Shown: positions 47,816 to 57,325, numbered from the stretch's first letter. The stretch: DNA of 58,869 nt from an uncultured Olsenella sp. (GCA_949291295.1 CASEVE010000011.1:1-58869), one strand, 5' to 3'. Numbers and translations: made by a program. The notes: a model not told the origin generated them from the letters alone.

Positions 47816-50062
47816 ATGACCGTATCCAAGTCACGCACGCTGCGCGCCTGCGCCGCAGCACTTCTCGCTGCACTGATCGGGTGCACGCTGGTTCCGGCAG
47901 GCGCCCGCGCGGCCGAGAAGACCGACGTTGCTCAGCAGATCGCCGATCACCTGGTGGTGCCGGATGGCGTCACGCGCGGCATCGAGCTGAGCGATGAGGG
48001 GGTGCCGCAGGGCCTCTCGCCGGAGTACGGCAGGATTTCCTCGGGTGACGCCGATGATTCCGGTGCCGGCGACAAGGCCAGCCTTCCCGCTAAGTTTGAC
48101 CTTCGCTCCAAGGGTGCCGTGACGCTCGTGAAGAACCAGTACCGTTGGACGGACTGCTGGGTCTTCTCGGCAACCGCGTCTCTGGAGAGCAGCATGCTCA
48201 TGCAGGGTCGAGGCACCGCCTCCACGATCGACTATTCCGAGAAGCAGTTTACGGCGGCGCGTCGCTCCGTGCTCAGCGAGGCCCAGGCCGCGTCCCTTGG
48301 CGCGAGCGGCCAGGGCGGCGAGGGCGTAGAGCCGCTGGTGACCCTGCCCTCGGGCGTTCTCTCGTCAAATGCGTTCCTTCTCAGCTACGGTCACATCACC
48401 GAGGTCGCGGACGCCGTCTTTAACGGCATGGGCCCGGTTGCCGAGAAGGACGCGCCCTTCCTGGGACAGACGGACGCCAGCGGTGCGCCCCTCGACTCAA
48501 ACTACCCCCACTATGTTATCGACGGCATCGACGGCGCCATGCCCGCTGGTGACACGGACTGGTCCCTCAAGGACCCGTTTGCCTACGATCCCCTGGTGAG
48601 CCTCGACGAGTATCGCTCTCTGGGAACGCTTGCCATTGTGGACACGGCGGCCGACGGAACGCGTACGTACCAGGGAATGGACCAGACGGCAGCGACTGCC
48701 GTCAAGGAGGCGCTCATGGATGGTGGCGCCGTTGCCCTTGAGCTCTATCCCGGTCGCAGCTTGGAGTTCTACGACTACTTCAACCACACCCAGTACGTGA
48801 GCGAGCCCCTCATGTACTCGCACCTGGTGACCATTGTGGGCTGGGACGACACGATGCCCCGCGAGAACTTCAGGGGCTCCTCAGCCGACGCTGAGATGCC
48901 TCCCGCGGACGGCGCGTGGATCATCAAGGACAGCTACGGAACGAAGGATGACGACCTCTACCCGCTGCCCACCGGCATTGACGGAACGGGATACTTCTAC
49001 GTCTCCTACTACGACCAGAGCCTGAGAAGGGCCGGTCAGCTCATTGCCGGGGACGACGTCTCCTCGAACGACGTGACGCTGCAGTACGACCTTCTCGGCA
49101 CCTCGCCCTTCTCGGATGCGCTGCTCACCAGCACCGCGTCAAAGACTGCCAACGTCTTTACCGCCGATCAGGACATGTACCTCGAGGCCACGACGGTCTC
49201 CTCCGTCACCGCCGACGCGGACGCCACCGTGCAGGTCTACCTGCTCGGCAAGGGGGCGAGAAATCCCACGGACGGTGTGCTCGTTGCCCAGACGCGCCGC
49301 TCACTCGACTCTGCCGGTCGCTTCAGGGTGGAGCTCCCTGAGCCCGTTGCCCTGCAGAAGGGTCAGCGCTTCTCCATTGTCGAGGAGGTCAGGCAGGACG
49401 TTGCCGGCGGTGGCTCGCAGTGGTACCTCGCCATCGAGGGAGGCACCACGAAGGAGACCTCGGAGCGCTACGACTACACCTTCTGCTGGCACGCCAAGGC
49501 CAATGCCGGGGAGTCCTACGTGATGATTGACGGCAGCTGGGCCGACGTGCGCACGCTGAACAACAACGACGCCCTCACCTCTGGCGGCGAGAACGTGTAC
49601 GGAAACGCCATGATCAAGGCGTATGGCACCGCGGCCAACCTGCCCGACACCTCGGGGACGGCGACGATGTACCGTCTCTACAACCGCTGGACCGGCGAGC
49701 ACTTCTACACCGCGAGCACGGTGGAGCGTGACAAGCTGAAGAGCGTGGGCTGGGACTACGAGGGCGTGGGCTGGACCGCCCCGACCGCCGGCGACGAGGT
49801 CTGGCGCCTCTACAACCAGTTTGTGGACGGAGGCGACCATCACTACACGCTCAGCAAGAGCGAGTACGACGCGCTTGAGGCGCTGGGCTGGAAGCAGGAG
49901 GGCATCGGCTGGCGCTCCGGCGGCAGCGTCGAGGTCTGGAGGCAGTACAACCCCTACGCTGAGACGGGCACGCACAACTACACGCCCGACGGGGGAGAGC
50001 GCGACGCGCTCGCGCGCCTTGGCTGGAAGGACGAGGGCGTGGGCTGGTTTGCCGTGCGCTAG
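47816..50062 (+). CDS. Secreted papain-like (C1) protein with lectin-like and DUF5648 domains (748 aa)
   Basis: A signal peptide (basic start, LLAALIGCTLVPAGARA) directs export. The C1 peptidase region spans about 80-400: the glutamine of LVKNQY, the nucleophile in TDCWVFSATAS, and the histidine in YSHLVTIVGWDD. The third residue is in WIIKDSYGT, where the usual Asn appears as Asp. Then comes a beta-rich domain like the lectin-like domain of C1 proteins (about 440-560), and at about 620-748 three DUF5648 repeats, as in the protein at 9.9 kb. It may be a surface protease that acts on host or cell-wall proteins. ATG 47816 has GGGAG 5 bases upstream. Confidence 0.85.
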   Translation: MTVSKSRTLRACAAALLAALIGCTLVPAGARAAEKTDVAQQIADHLVVPDGVTRGIELSDEGVPQGLSPEYGRISSGDADDSGAGDKASLPAKFDLRSKGAVTLVKNQYRWTDCWVFSATASLESSMLMQGRGTASTIDYSEKQFTAARRSVLSEAQAASLGASGQGGEGVEPLVTLPSGVLSSNAFLLSYGHITEVADAVFNGMGPVAEKDAPFLGQTDASGAPLDSNYPHYVIDGIDGAMPAGDTDWSLKDPFAYDPLVSLDEYRSLGTLAIVDTAADGTRTYQGMDQTAATAVKEALMDGGAVALELYPGRSLEFYDYFNHTQYVSEPLMYSHLVTIVGWDDTMPRENFRGSSADAEMPPADGAWIIKDSYGTKDDDLYPLPTGIDGTGYFYVSYYDQSLRRAGQLIAGDDVSSNDVTLQYDLLGTSPFSDALLTSTASKTANVFTADQDMYLEATTVSSVTADADATVQVYLLGKGARNPTDGVLVAQTRRSLDSAGRFRVELPEPVALQKGQRFSIVEEVRQDVAGGGSQWYLAIEGGTTKETSERYDYTFCWHAKANAGESYVMIDGSWADVRTLNNNDALTSGGENVYGNAMIKAYGTAANLPDTSGTATMYRLYNRWTGEHFYTASTVERDKLKSVGWDYEGVGWTAPTAGDEVWRLYNQFVDGGDHHYTLSKSEYDALEALGWKQEGIGWRSGGSVEVWRQYNPYAETGTHNYTPDGGERDALARLGWKDEGVGWFAVR

Positions 50063-50070
50063 ACCTGAGA

Positions 50071-50108
50071 GCGGGCCCGGGATCGCATCTTGCGCCCGGG
50101 CCCGCATT
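50071..50108. terminator. Bidirectional terminator
   Basis: GCGGGCCCGGG (50071-50081) pairs perfectly with CCCGGGCCCGC (50095-50105), followed by ATTTG. It lies between the convergent papain-like gene and the YheO-like regulator. Confidence 0.7.
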
Positions 50109-50146
50109 TGTAGGCGCCTGGACTTACGCCTGCGCCTGGTCTTTGC

Positions 50147-50791
50147 CTAGGAGAGCTTCTTGGCCTCGTCGAGATAGCTGTAGAGCGTGTACTTGGAGAT
50201 GCCAAAGAACTTGCAGACCTTGGGGCCGCTCTTGGTGATGAGAAACGCGCCGGTGTCGTTGAGGTAGCGGATGGCGCGGACCTTCTCCTCCTTGCTCATG
50301 AGCGCCACAGGCGTGCCCACGAGCTCCACGCTCTGGTCGATAAGGTCGTCGAGAAGGTCGGCCACGTTGCGCACGATGGGCTCGGGCTCTCGTGGGGCGC
50401 TCGGCTCGGTGCCCACGACCTCAGAGATTGTCTCGCCCATCGCGCGCAGGATCGTGATGTCGTAGTTGAGAGCGAAGATTCCCACGGCACGCCCGCGCTC
50501 GTCGCGGATGAAGACGGTCGAGGACTTGAGAATCTTGCCGTCGGCGGTCTTGGTGAGGTAGGCGAGGCGGTCCTCGAGCTTGGTGTCTCCGGCATGGAGC
50601 GCCTCGAGGACCACGTGGCTCGGGCCGTCCCCGAGTTTGCGGCCGGTTACGTGCCCGTTCTCGATGGCAACGATTGAGTGACTTGGATCTGTGCTCTCGA
50701 GGTCGTGCACGACAACTTCGCAGCCGCTGCCAAACTGCAGCGCGAGCGCGTGGGCGAGCCTCTTGTAGAAGTCGAGCTGCTCCTCGGTCAT
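50147..50791 (-). CDS. YheO/DauR-like PAS-HTH transcriptional regulator (214 aa)
   Basis: Residues about 10-120 are a YheO-like PAS domain (CEVVVHDLESTDPSHSIVAI, VGIFALNYDIT), and the C-terminal 60 residues an HTH (KSGPKVCKFFGISKYTLYSY), as in the DauR family. Such proteins sense small ligands and control nearby operons. It is divergent from the xanthine permease, so it probably controls the purine module and itself. ATG 50791 has GAGGAGG upstream. The ligand may be a purine, but this is inference. Confidence 0.9.
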   Translation of the reverse strand: MTEEQLDFYKRLAHALALQFGSGCEVVVHDLESTDPSHSIVAIENGHVTGRKLGDGPSHVVLEALHAGDTKLEDRLAYLTKTADGKILKSSTVFIRDERGRAVGIFALNYDITILRAMGETISEVVGTEPSAPREPEPIVRNVADLLDDLIDQSVELVGTPVALMSKEEKVRAIRYLNDTGAFLITKSGPKVCKFFGISKYTLYSYLDEAKKLS

Positions 50792-50908
50792 GGGGCCTCC
50801 TCGATGGCGTTGTTCTTGGAACATGGTAACGGATTTACAGGACCTTCTTACTTTTTGTTAGGCCCACAAACGATAAGGAGCGGTGCTTCTCAACACAAAA
50901 CAAGGCCC

Positions 50909-50938
50909 TTGACGTGGCGTTATATCACGTCGTAGATA
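50909..50938 (+). promoter_or_regulatory. Permease promoter with inverted repeat in its spacer
   Basis: TTGACG (50909-50914), 18-bp spacer, TAGATA (50933-50938). GACGTG and CACGTC (50911-50916, 50926-50931) flank nine bases across the promoter, an ideal place for a repressor or activator. Two further CTAACA/TGTTAG half-sites (50997-51002, 51026-51031; also 50856-50861) lie in the same 295-bp gap. Confidence 0.55.
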
Positions 50939-51086
50939 ACGAAAACTTTTTTGTGGCGAGGTTCTTCTCGACCGCTCACGCCCCGCAACCTACCGTCTAA
51001 CAGATTTTCATCAAAGCAGACAAATTGTTAGCCCGACCCGCGCAATACTATCGAAACATAGTCGGAGCATCGTGGAGAGGACGATT

Positions 51087-52421
51087 ATGGCGAAGACGAA
51101 AGCGGCGGCGGTCAAGAGCGCCCACGACTACCTGTTCCAGCGCGAGGGGATGCCGCCCATCGGCGAGATGATTCCCTGCGCCCTCCAGCACGTGCTGGCG
51201 TCCTTTGCCGGCATCATCACCCCGGCGATTCTCATCGCCGCCACGTTTGACTTCACCGCCCAGCAGAAGACCGACATCATCCAGGTCGCGCTGATCCTCT
51301 CCGCCATCGACACGGCGCTGCAGGCCTTTGCGCCGTTCCGCCGCATCGGCGGCAACCTGCCCATCGTCATGGGCGTCTCGTTCGCCTTCCTGCCGGCGCT
51401 GCAGGCTATGGGCGCCACGTTCTCCTTTGGGTCGCTTCTCGGCGGCGAGATCGTGGGCGGCATCGCGGCCATCCTCTTTGGCCTGTTCTACGGCAAGCTC
51501 AAGGCGTTCTTCCCGCCGGTGGTCACGGGCACGGTGATCTTCACCATCGGCGTCTCGCTCTACCCGACGGCCATCAAGTACATGGCTGGCGGCGAGGGCA
51601 CCGCGCTCTGGGGCACCCCACAGGCCTGGTGCGTGGCCCTGGTCACGTTTGCTGTGGTCTTTGGCCTCAACAACTTTGCCAAGGGAACCCTCAAGCTGGG
51701 CAGCGTCTTCTTCGGCATGATCGCCGGCATCATCGTGTCCGCGCCCTTCGGTATGCTCGACTTCTCCGCCGTGGGCTCCGCCGGTGTCTTCGCGTTCCCC
51801 AAGATCATGCCGTACGCCATCGAGTTCCACCCTGAGGTCTGCATCACGCTCGCCGTGGTCTACCCGATGGTCGCCATCCAGGTCATCGGCGACGTCTCCG
51901 CCGCCTGCCTCGGCGCCATGGACCGCATGCCCACCGAGCGCGAGCTCTCCGGCGCCATCGTCTCCCAGGGCTGCACCTCGCTCGTCTCCGCCTTCATCGG
52001 CGGCCTGCCCACCTCCGCACTGGGCCAGAACGTGGGCATCATCTGCTCCAACAAGGTCGTCAACAAGTGGGTCTTCGTGATCGTGGCGGCCGTCTTTGCC
52101 GCGGCGGGCTTGCTGCCGCAGCTCTCCGCCGTGCTCACGGCCATCCCGCAGCCGGTCATCGGCGGCGCCACGGTGGGCGTCTTTGGCACCATCACCATGA
52201 ACGGCGTCCGCATGTTCATCAAGGACGGCCTCACCCCGCGCGTCACCACGATCGTGGGCACCTCCGTCGTCTTTGGCCTCGGCATCTGGATGGCGTCGGG
52301 GTGCCTCGCGGGCGAGGGCATGCCCAGCTGGGTGACCACCGTCATCGGCTCCAACGCCATCACCCCGGCCGCCATCATGGCCATCGTCCTCAACCTCGTC
52401 CTCCCCAAGCCCGAGAAATGA
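51087..52421 (+). CDS. Xanthine/uracil permease, NCS2/NAT family (444 aa)
   Basis: Membrane symporter for purines. About 12-14 hydrophobic segments can be seen. The NAT signature TSALGQNVGII is present in the expected late position, with QHVLASFAGIITPA near the start and a Glu-containing VIGDVSAACLG segment. Sequence and neighbours suggest xanthine or urate rather than uracil. ATG 51087 has GAGAGG upstream and fits the start of the family. Its stop codon overlaps a GGGACNGTCCC palindrome. Confidence 0.94.
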   Translation: MAKTKAAAVKSAHDYLFQREGMPPIGEMIPCALQHVLASFAGIITPAILIAATFDFTAQQKTDIIQVALILSAIDTALQAFAPFRRIGGNLPIVMGVSFAFLPALQAMGATFSFGSLLGGEIVGGIAAILFGLFYGKLKAFFPPVVTGTVIFTIGVSLYPTAIKYMAGGEGTALWGTPQAWCVALVTFAVVFGLNNFAKGTLKLGSVFFGMIAGIIVSAPFGMLDFSAVGSAGVFAFPKIMPYAIEFHPEVCITLAVVYPMVAIQVIGDVSAACLGAMDRMPTERELSGAIVSQGCTSLVSAFIGGLPTSALGQNVGIICSNKVVNKWVFVIVAAVFAAAGLLPQLSAVLTAIPQPVIGGATVGVFGTITMNGVRMFIKDGLTPRVTTIVGTSVVFGLGIWMASGCLAGEGMPSWVTTVIGSNAITPAAIMAIVLNLVLPKPEK

Positions 52422-52451
52422 TGTTACGAAGGGACAGTCCCTTCGTAACAT
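52421..52451. repeat. GGGACNGTCCC palindrome, copy 2
   Basis: A 31-base perfect palindrome around one central base, with arms ending GTTACGAAGGGAC. It is located between the permease and ssnA. Confidence 0.85.
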
Positions 52452-52466
52452 TGCGCAGGAAAGAGG

Positions 52467-52490
52467 GGCGAGAAGACCGGTCTTCTCGCC
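52467..52490. repeat. 24-bp perfect palindrome of two CTTCTCGCC motifs
   Basis: GGCGAGAAGACC is followed at once by its complement. It lies 18 bp upstream of the ssnA start, so it may also affect ssnA translation. Confidence 0.8.
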
Positions 52491-52508
52491 AGATAGATAG
52501 GAGACGAA

Positions 52509-53852
52509 ATGCTGCTCGTCACCAACGGTCGCGTCATAACGCGCGACGCTGACAACGCCTACCTCGAGAACGGCGCCGTTGCCATCGATGGCGAGAAGAT
52601 CGCCGAGGTCGGGGAGGCGGCCGCGCTGGCCGAGAAGTACCCGGACGCCGAGGTCGTGGACGCCCACGGCGGCGTCATCATGCCAGGCCTGGTGAACTGC
52701 CACACCCACATCTACTCCGGCCTGGCCCGCGGCCTTGCCATCAAGGGATGCAACCCCACCAACTTCCTCGAGAACCTCGAGCAGCAGTGGTGGAAGATCG
52801 ACGACAACCTCACGCTCGACGGTACCCGCGCCTCGGCCTACGCCACCGTGCTGGACAGCCTGCGCGACGGCGTGACCACGATCTTCGACCACCACGCGAG
52901 CTTCTGCGAGATCCCGGGCTCCCTCTTCGCCATCAAGGACGTCTGCGAGGAGACGGGCATTCGTGCGTGCCTCTGCTACGAGACCTCCGACCGCCGCGGC
53001 GACGAGAAGCGCGACCAGTCCATCGCCGAGAACGCCGAGTTCGCGCAGTGGGCCGCCAAGCGGGACTCCGGCATGATCGCCGCGATGTTCGGCGGACACG
53101 CCACGTTCACGCTCTCCGACGAGACGATGGACAAGATGGCCGAGGCCAATGGCGGCCTCACCGGCTTCCACATCCACGTCTGCGAGGGCATGAACGACGT
53201 CTGGGACAGCCGCCAGAAGCGCGGCGGCATCTCGCCGATCGAGCGCCTGCTGCAGCACGACCTCCTGGGCCCGCGCACGATGCTCGGCCACTGCATCCAC
53301 GTCACGCCCGCCGAGATGGACATCATCAAGGAGACCGGTACCCACATCGTCAACAACCCCGAGTCCAACATGGGCAACGCCGTGGGCTGCGCGCCGGTGC
53401 TCGAGTTCTTCCGCCGCGGCATCCCGGTGCACATGGGCACGGACGCCTACACGCACGACATGCTGGAGAGCCTCAAGGTCTTCCTCATCATCCAGCGCCA
53501 CAACGCGGCCATGCCCAACGTGGGCTGGGTCGAGGCCATGACGATGCTCTTCCAGAACAACCCCACCATGGCAAGCACCTACTTCGGGCGCGAGATCGGC
53601 GTCCTCAAGCCCGGTGCCGCGGCCGACGTTATCGTGATGGACTACCCGGTCTTCACGCCCTTCTCGGACGAGAACATCGACGGCCACATGCTCTTTGGCA
53701 TGATGGGCAAGAACTGCCGCACCACGATCGTCAACGGCAAGGTGCTCTACAAGGACCGCGAGTTCGTGGCCTTTGACGAGGAGCGCATCAACGCCTGGAC
53801 CCTCGAGCAGTCAAAGAAGCTCTGGGGCACCCTGAACGAGCGCACGTACTAG
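52509..53852 (+). CDS. ssnA: Putative aminohydrolase SsnA (447 aa)
   Basis: Amidohydrolase-superfamily protein of the SsnA type, related to guanine deaminase and chlorohydrolases. Metal-binding motifs are visible: GLVNCHTHIY, HIHVCEG, LGHCIHV and MGTDAYTHDM. It is one of the conserved partners of selenium-dependent molybdenum hydroxylase operons that break down purines; its precise substrate is not firmly known. Start ATG has TAGGAGA upstream. Length is normal. Confidence 0.93.
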   Translation: MLLVTNGRVITRDADNAYLENGAVAIDGEKIAEVGEAAALAEKYPDAEVVDAHGGVIMPGLVNCHTHIYSGLARGLAIKGCNPTNFLENLEQQWWKIDDNLTLDGTRASAYATVLDSLRDGVTTIFDHHASFCEIPGSLFAIKDVCEETGIRACLCYETSDRRGDEKRDQSIAENAEFAQWAAKRDSGMIAAMFGGHATFTLSDETMDKMAEANGGLTGFHIHVCEGMNDVWDSRQKRGGISPIERLLQHDLLGPRTMLGHCIHVTPAEMDIIKETGTHIVNNPESNMGNAVGCAPVLEFFRRGIPVHMGTDAYTHDMLESLKVFLIIQRHNAAMPNVGWVEAMTMLFQNNPTMASTYFGREIGVLKPGAAADVIVMDYPVFTPFSDENIDGHMLFGMMGKNCRTTIVNGKVLYKDREFVAFDEERINAWTLEQSKKLWGTLNERTY

Positions 53853-53961
53853 CACGTACTGGGAACCGTTGGCCGGGCGCGAGGGGCGCCCGGCCCCACT
53901 CGGCCTCCGCGGGGCCGACCGATACCCTTTCGCCGGCGCGCGGTCTCGCCGGCGGGACACA

Positions 53962-53994
53962 TGATCCAAAAGGGGTCTGTCCCCTTTTGGATCA
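53962..53994. repeat. GGGGTCTGTCCCC palindrome, copy 3
   Basis: 14-base arms TGATCCAAAAGGGG around TCTGT, 15 bp upstream of ygfK and directly before its GAGAGGAG. Confidence 0.85.
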
Positions 53995-54009
53995 CGGAGA
54001 GGAGCAACA

Positions 54010-57000
54010 ATGAGCGACGTCATGAGGCCGATCCCATTTGCGCAGGTCATGGACTGGGTCCTGGCCGAGCACGACACGCAGGCCAGCATCTTCGGCGTGC
54101 GCAAGGCCTACGTCCACGAGGGCGGCGCCGAGCCGATCTTTGCCGAGAAGATCGAGACCCCCTTTGGCCCGGCCGCCGGCCCCAACACCCAGCTCGCGCA
54201 GAACATCATCGCCTCCTACGTGGCGGGCTCGCGCTTCTTTGAGCTCAAGACCGTTCAGATTATGGACGGCGAGGAGCTCTCCGCCTGCGTGAACAAGCCC
54301 TGCATCGTGGCCGAGGACGAGTGCTACAACTGCGAGTGGTCCACCGAGCTCACGGTGCCCGACGCCTTTGCCGAGTACGTCAAGGCCTGGTGGGCCTGCA
54401 AACTCATCGCCCGCGAGTACGGCCTGGGAGACCCGGACGGCTTTGTCTTCAACATGTCCGTGGGCTACAGCCTCGAGGGCATCAAGTCCGAGAAGGTCGA
54501 CAAGTACATCGAGGGCATGAAGGACGCCTCCGGCACCGAGGTCTGGGCCGAGTGCCGCGACTGGGCCCTCGCCAACCTCGACCGCTTTGACAACGTCGAC
54601 GCCGACTTCGTCAACGCCGTCTCCCCGCAGGTCTCCAACTCCGTCACCGAGTCCACGCTCCACGGCTGCCCGCCCGACGAGATCGAGCGCATCGCCACCT
54701 ACCTCATCACCGAGAAGGGCGTGAACACCTACATCAAGTGCAACCCCACGCTTCTGGGCTACGACTTCGCCCGCGAGCGCCTGAACGAGCTCGGCTTTGA
54801 CTACATCGTCTTCGACGACACGCACTTCCGCGAGGACCTGCAGTGGGTCGACGCCGTGCCCATGTTCGAGCGCCTCATCAAGCTCTGCGCCGAGAAGGGC
54901 CTGGCCTTTGGCGTCAAGCTCACCAACACGTTCCCGGTGGACGTGACCCGCGGCGAGCTGCCGAGCGAGGAGATGTACATGTCCGGCCGCTCGCTCTTCC
55001 CGCTCACGATCGAGCTGGCGCGCCGCATCGCCCGCGAGTTTGACGGCAAGCTGCGCATCTCCTACTCCGGCGGCGCCGACGCCCGCAACATCCGCGAGCT
55101 CTACGCTGCCGGCATCTGGCCGATCACCATGGCAACCAACGTCCTCAAGCCCGGCGGCTACGAGCGCTTCTTCCAGATCGCCGGTCTTCTCGCCGGCGCC
55201 CCGCGCGCCGAGGTCGTGGACGTTGACGCCGTGACCGAGCTCGCCGCCCGCACCGCCTCCGGCAAGGACTACCAGAAGCCCATCAAGCCGGTGGGTCCGC
55301 ACAAGATCGACGCCGAGCTCCCGCTCATGAGCTGCTTCACGGCGCCGTGCCGCACCGGCTGCCCCATCCAGCAGGACATCCCGGCCTACCTCTCCCGCGT
55401 GGACGAGGGCAAGTTCGCCGAGGCGCTCCAGATCGTCGTGGAGCGCAACGCCCTGCCGCACATCACCGGCAACCTCTGCCCGCACCCCTGCGGCGCCAAG
55501 TGCGAGCGCAGCTTCTACGAGCCCGAGGGCGCGCGCATTCGCGAGTCCAAGCTCGAAGCCGCGCGCGGCGGCTTCGACGAGGTCGTGAAGAAGCTCCGTG
55601 CCGCCGGTCCCTCTCACCTTGCTTCTGCGGCCGACAAGAACGTCGCCGTGATCGGCGGCGGCCCGGCCGGCCTCGCCACCGCGTTCTTCCTCACGCGCGC
55701 GGGAGCCAAGGTCACCATCATCGAGCGCACGGGGAGTCTCGGCGGCGTGGCGCGCCACGTCATCCCCGAGTTCCGCATCTCCCACGACGACATCGACAAG
55801 GACGTGGCGCTCTGCCTCGCCTTTGGCGCGCAGGTCCAGATGGGGCGCGAGGTCACGAGCGTGGCCGAGCTCTTCGACGAGGGCTTCACCGACGTCGTGG
55901 TTGCCACGGGCGCGTGGGCGCCGGGCAAGGTGGGCCTCAAGGCCGGCGAGGAGATCGACGTCCTGGAGTTCCTCGAGGCCGCCAAGTCCGGTGAGCCCAT
56001 GGAGCTGGGCACCGACGTCGTGATCGTGGGCGCCGGCAACACCGCCATGGACGCCGCGCGCGTGGCCAAGCGCGCCGAGGGCGTGCAGAACGTGCGCATC
56101 GTCTACCGCCGCACCAAGAAGGAGATGCCGGCCGACGAGGAGGAGCTGCAGCTGGCCCTGGAGGAGGGCGTGGAGCTCTGCGAGCTTCTCGCCCCGATCG
56201 GCGTGGCAAACGGCCAGCTGGCCTGCGAGGTCATGCGCCTCGGCGAGCCGGACGAGTCCGGCCGCAGGCGCCCGGAGGGAACGGGCGAGACCGTGCAGGT
56301 TCCCGCGACGGCCGTCATCTGCGCCGTGGGCGAGCGCCGTCATCTGCGCCGTGGGCGAGCGGATCGAGCGCGGGCTCTACGAGGGCGCGGGCGTCGAGGT
56401 CGACCGTCGCGGTCGCCCGGCTGGCACCGCCACCGGCGTGGACCACGTCTGGGCCGCCGGTGACTGCCGTCGCGGGCCGGCCACCTTCGTCGAGGCCATC
56501 GCTGACGCGCAGGCCGTTGCCCGCGACCTGGCCGGCGTCGACTTCAACGCCTATGCCGAGAAGAACGTCCGCGCCGACAAGTACGACGCGATCATGGGCC
56601 GCAAGGGTGACATCTGCCTCGACGTTGCCGGCTGCAAGACGAGCCGCTGCTTGGGCTGTGCCACCGTCTGCGAGGTCTGCTGCGATGTCTGCCCCAACCG
56701 CGCCAACGTGGCGATTAAGGTGCCGGGCCTCGCCCAGGAGCAGGTCGTCCACGTGGACGGCATGTGCAACGAGTGCGGCAACTGCGCCGTCTTCTGCCCG
56801 TGGAGCGGCCGTCCGTACAAGGACAAGCTCACGCTCTTCTGGAGCGCCGAGGATATGGACGCGAGCGAGAACCGCGGCTTCCTGTCGCTGCCCGACGGCA
56901 CGTTCCGCGTGCGCCTGGCCGGCTCCGAGGGCACCTACGACGTGAACGACGCCGCCTGCGGCCTGCCCGAGGACGTGCGCCTCACCATTGCCGCGGTCCG

Positions 57001-57028
57001 CGACACCTACCCCTACCTGCTTGCCTGA
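54010..57028 (+). pseudogene. ygfK: YgfK-type selenate reductase/purine oxidoreductase subunit, frameshifted
   Basis: Iron-sulfur flavoprotein of purine breakdown operons. The N-terminal region is a dihydroorotate-dehydrogenase-like TIM barrel (about 1-430). The middle has a glutamate-synthase small-subunit-like region, with CRTGCPIQQDIPAYL, NLCPHPCGAKCERSF and two nucleotide-binding loops (VIGGGPAGLATAFF and VIVGAGNTAMDAA). Two ferredoxin-type motifs close the protein (CLGCATVCEVCCDVCPN and CNECGNCAVFCP). A perfect 25-bp tandem duplication (56311-56335, 56336-56360) shifts the frame, so the first part ends in an unrelated tail stopping at 56463. Without it, one protein of 997 residues would end at 57028. 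It may be broken, phase-variable or a sequencing/assembly error. Confidence 0.9.
56311..56360. repeat. 25-bp perfect tandem duplication inside ygfK
   Basis: Two identical 25-base copies, 56311-56335 and 56336-56360, each starting GCCGTCATCTGCGCCGTGGG. Removing one restores the reading frame of ygfK at GERIERG. Confidence 0.95.
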
Positions 57029-57097
57029 TGTTACAAAGGGACAGTCCCTTCGTAACATCAAACATCAAATGTGACAAAGGGACTGTCCCTTCGTCAC
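57026..57097. repeat. Two GGGACNGTCCC palindromes, copies 4 and 5
   Basis: 57026-57060 (35 bases, two mismatched pairs) overlaps the ygfK stop, and 57071-57097 lies just before the ferredoxin. Both keep AAGGGAC and GTCCCTT around the centre. Confidence 0.85.
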
Positions 57098-57112
57098 CTC
57101 GGAAGGAGAGAC

Positions 57113-57325
57113 ATGGACGACGAGCTCAAGCGCATCTGGGTCGCCGACGAGGGCTGCATAGGCTGCCGCCTCTGCGAGCGCGCGTGCCCCACCGGCGCCA
57201 TGCGCGTGGAGGACAAGCAGGCCCGCATCGACTACACGCTCTGCATCGCGTGCGGCATGTGCGCCACCAAGTGCCGCAAGGGCGTCATCCACGACACGCT
57301 GGGCATCTACGCCCCGGCCCAGTAG
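57113..57325 (+). CDS. Two-cluster 4Fe-4S ferredoxin (70 aa)
   Basis: A small electron carrier with two CxxCxxCxxxCP-type motifs: CIGCRLCERACP and CIACGMCATKCRKG. It is probably an electron link between YgfK and Xdh or another partner of the purine module. ATG 57113 has GGAAGGAGAG upstream. It follows ygfK after 84 bp and precedes the dehydrogenase by 11 bp. Confidence 0.93.
   Translation: MDDELKRIWVADEGCIGCRLCERACPTGAMRVEDKQARIDYTLCIACGMCATKCRKGVIHDTLGIYAPAQ

Noticed and set aside
51048..53687. Minus-strand open frame of 879 aa opposite the permease and ssnA
   Set aside because: His/Asp/Gly-rich shadow with no motif; the + genes are well defined.
56311..56463. Programmed ribosomal frameshift in ygfK
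   Set aside because: No slippery heptamer or stimulatory element is seen; the shift is fully explained by a perfect 25-bp tandem duplication.
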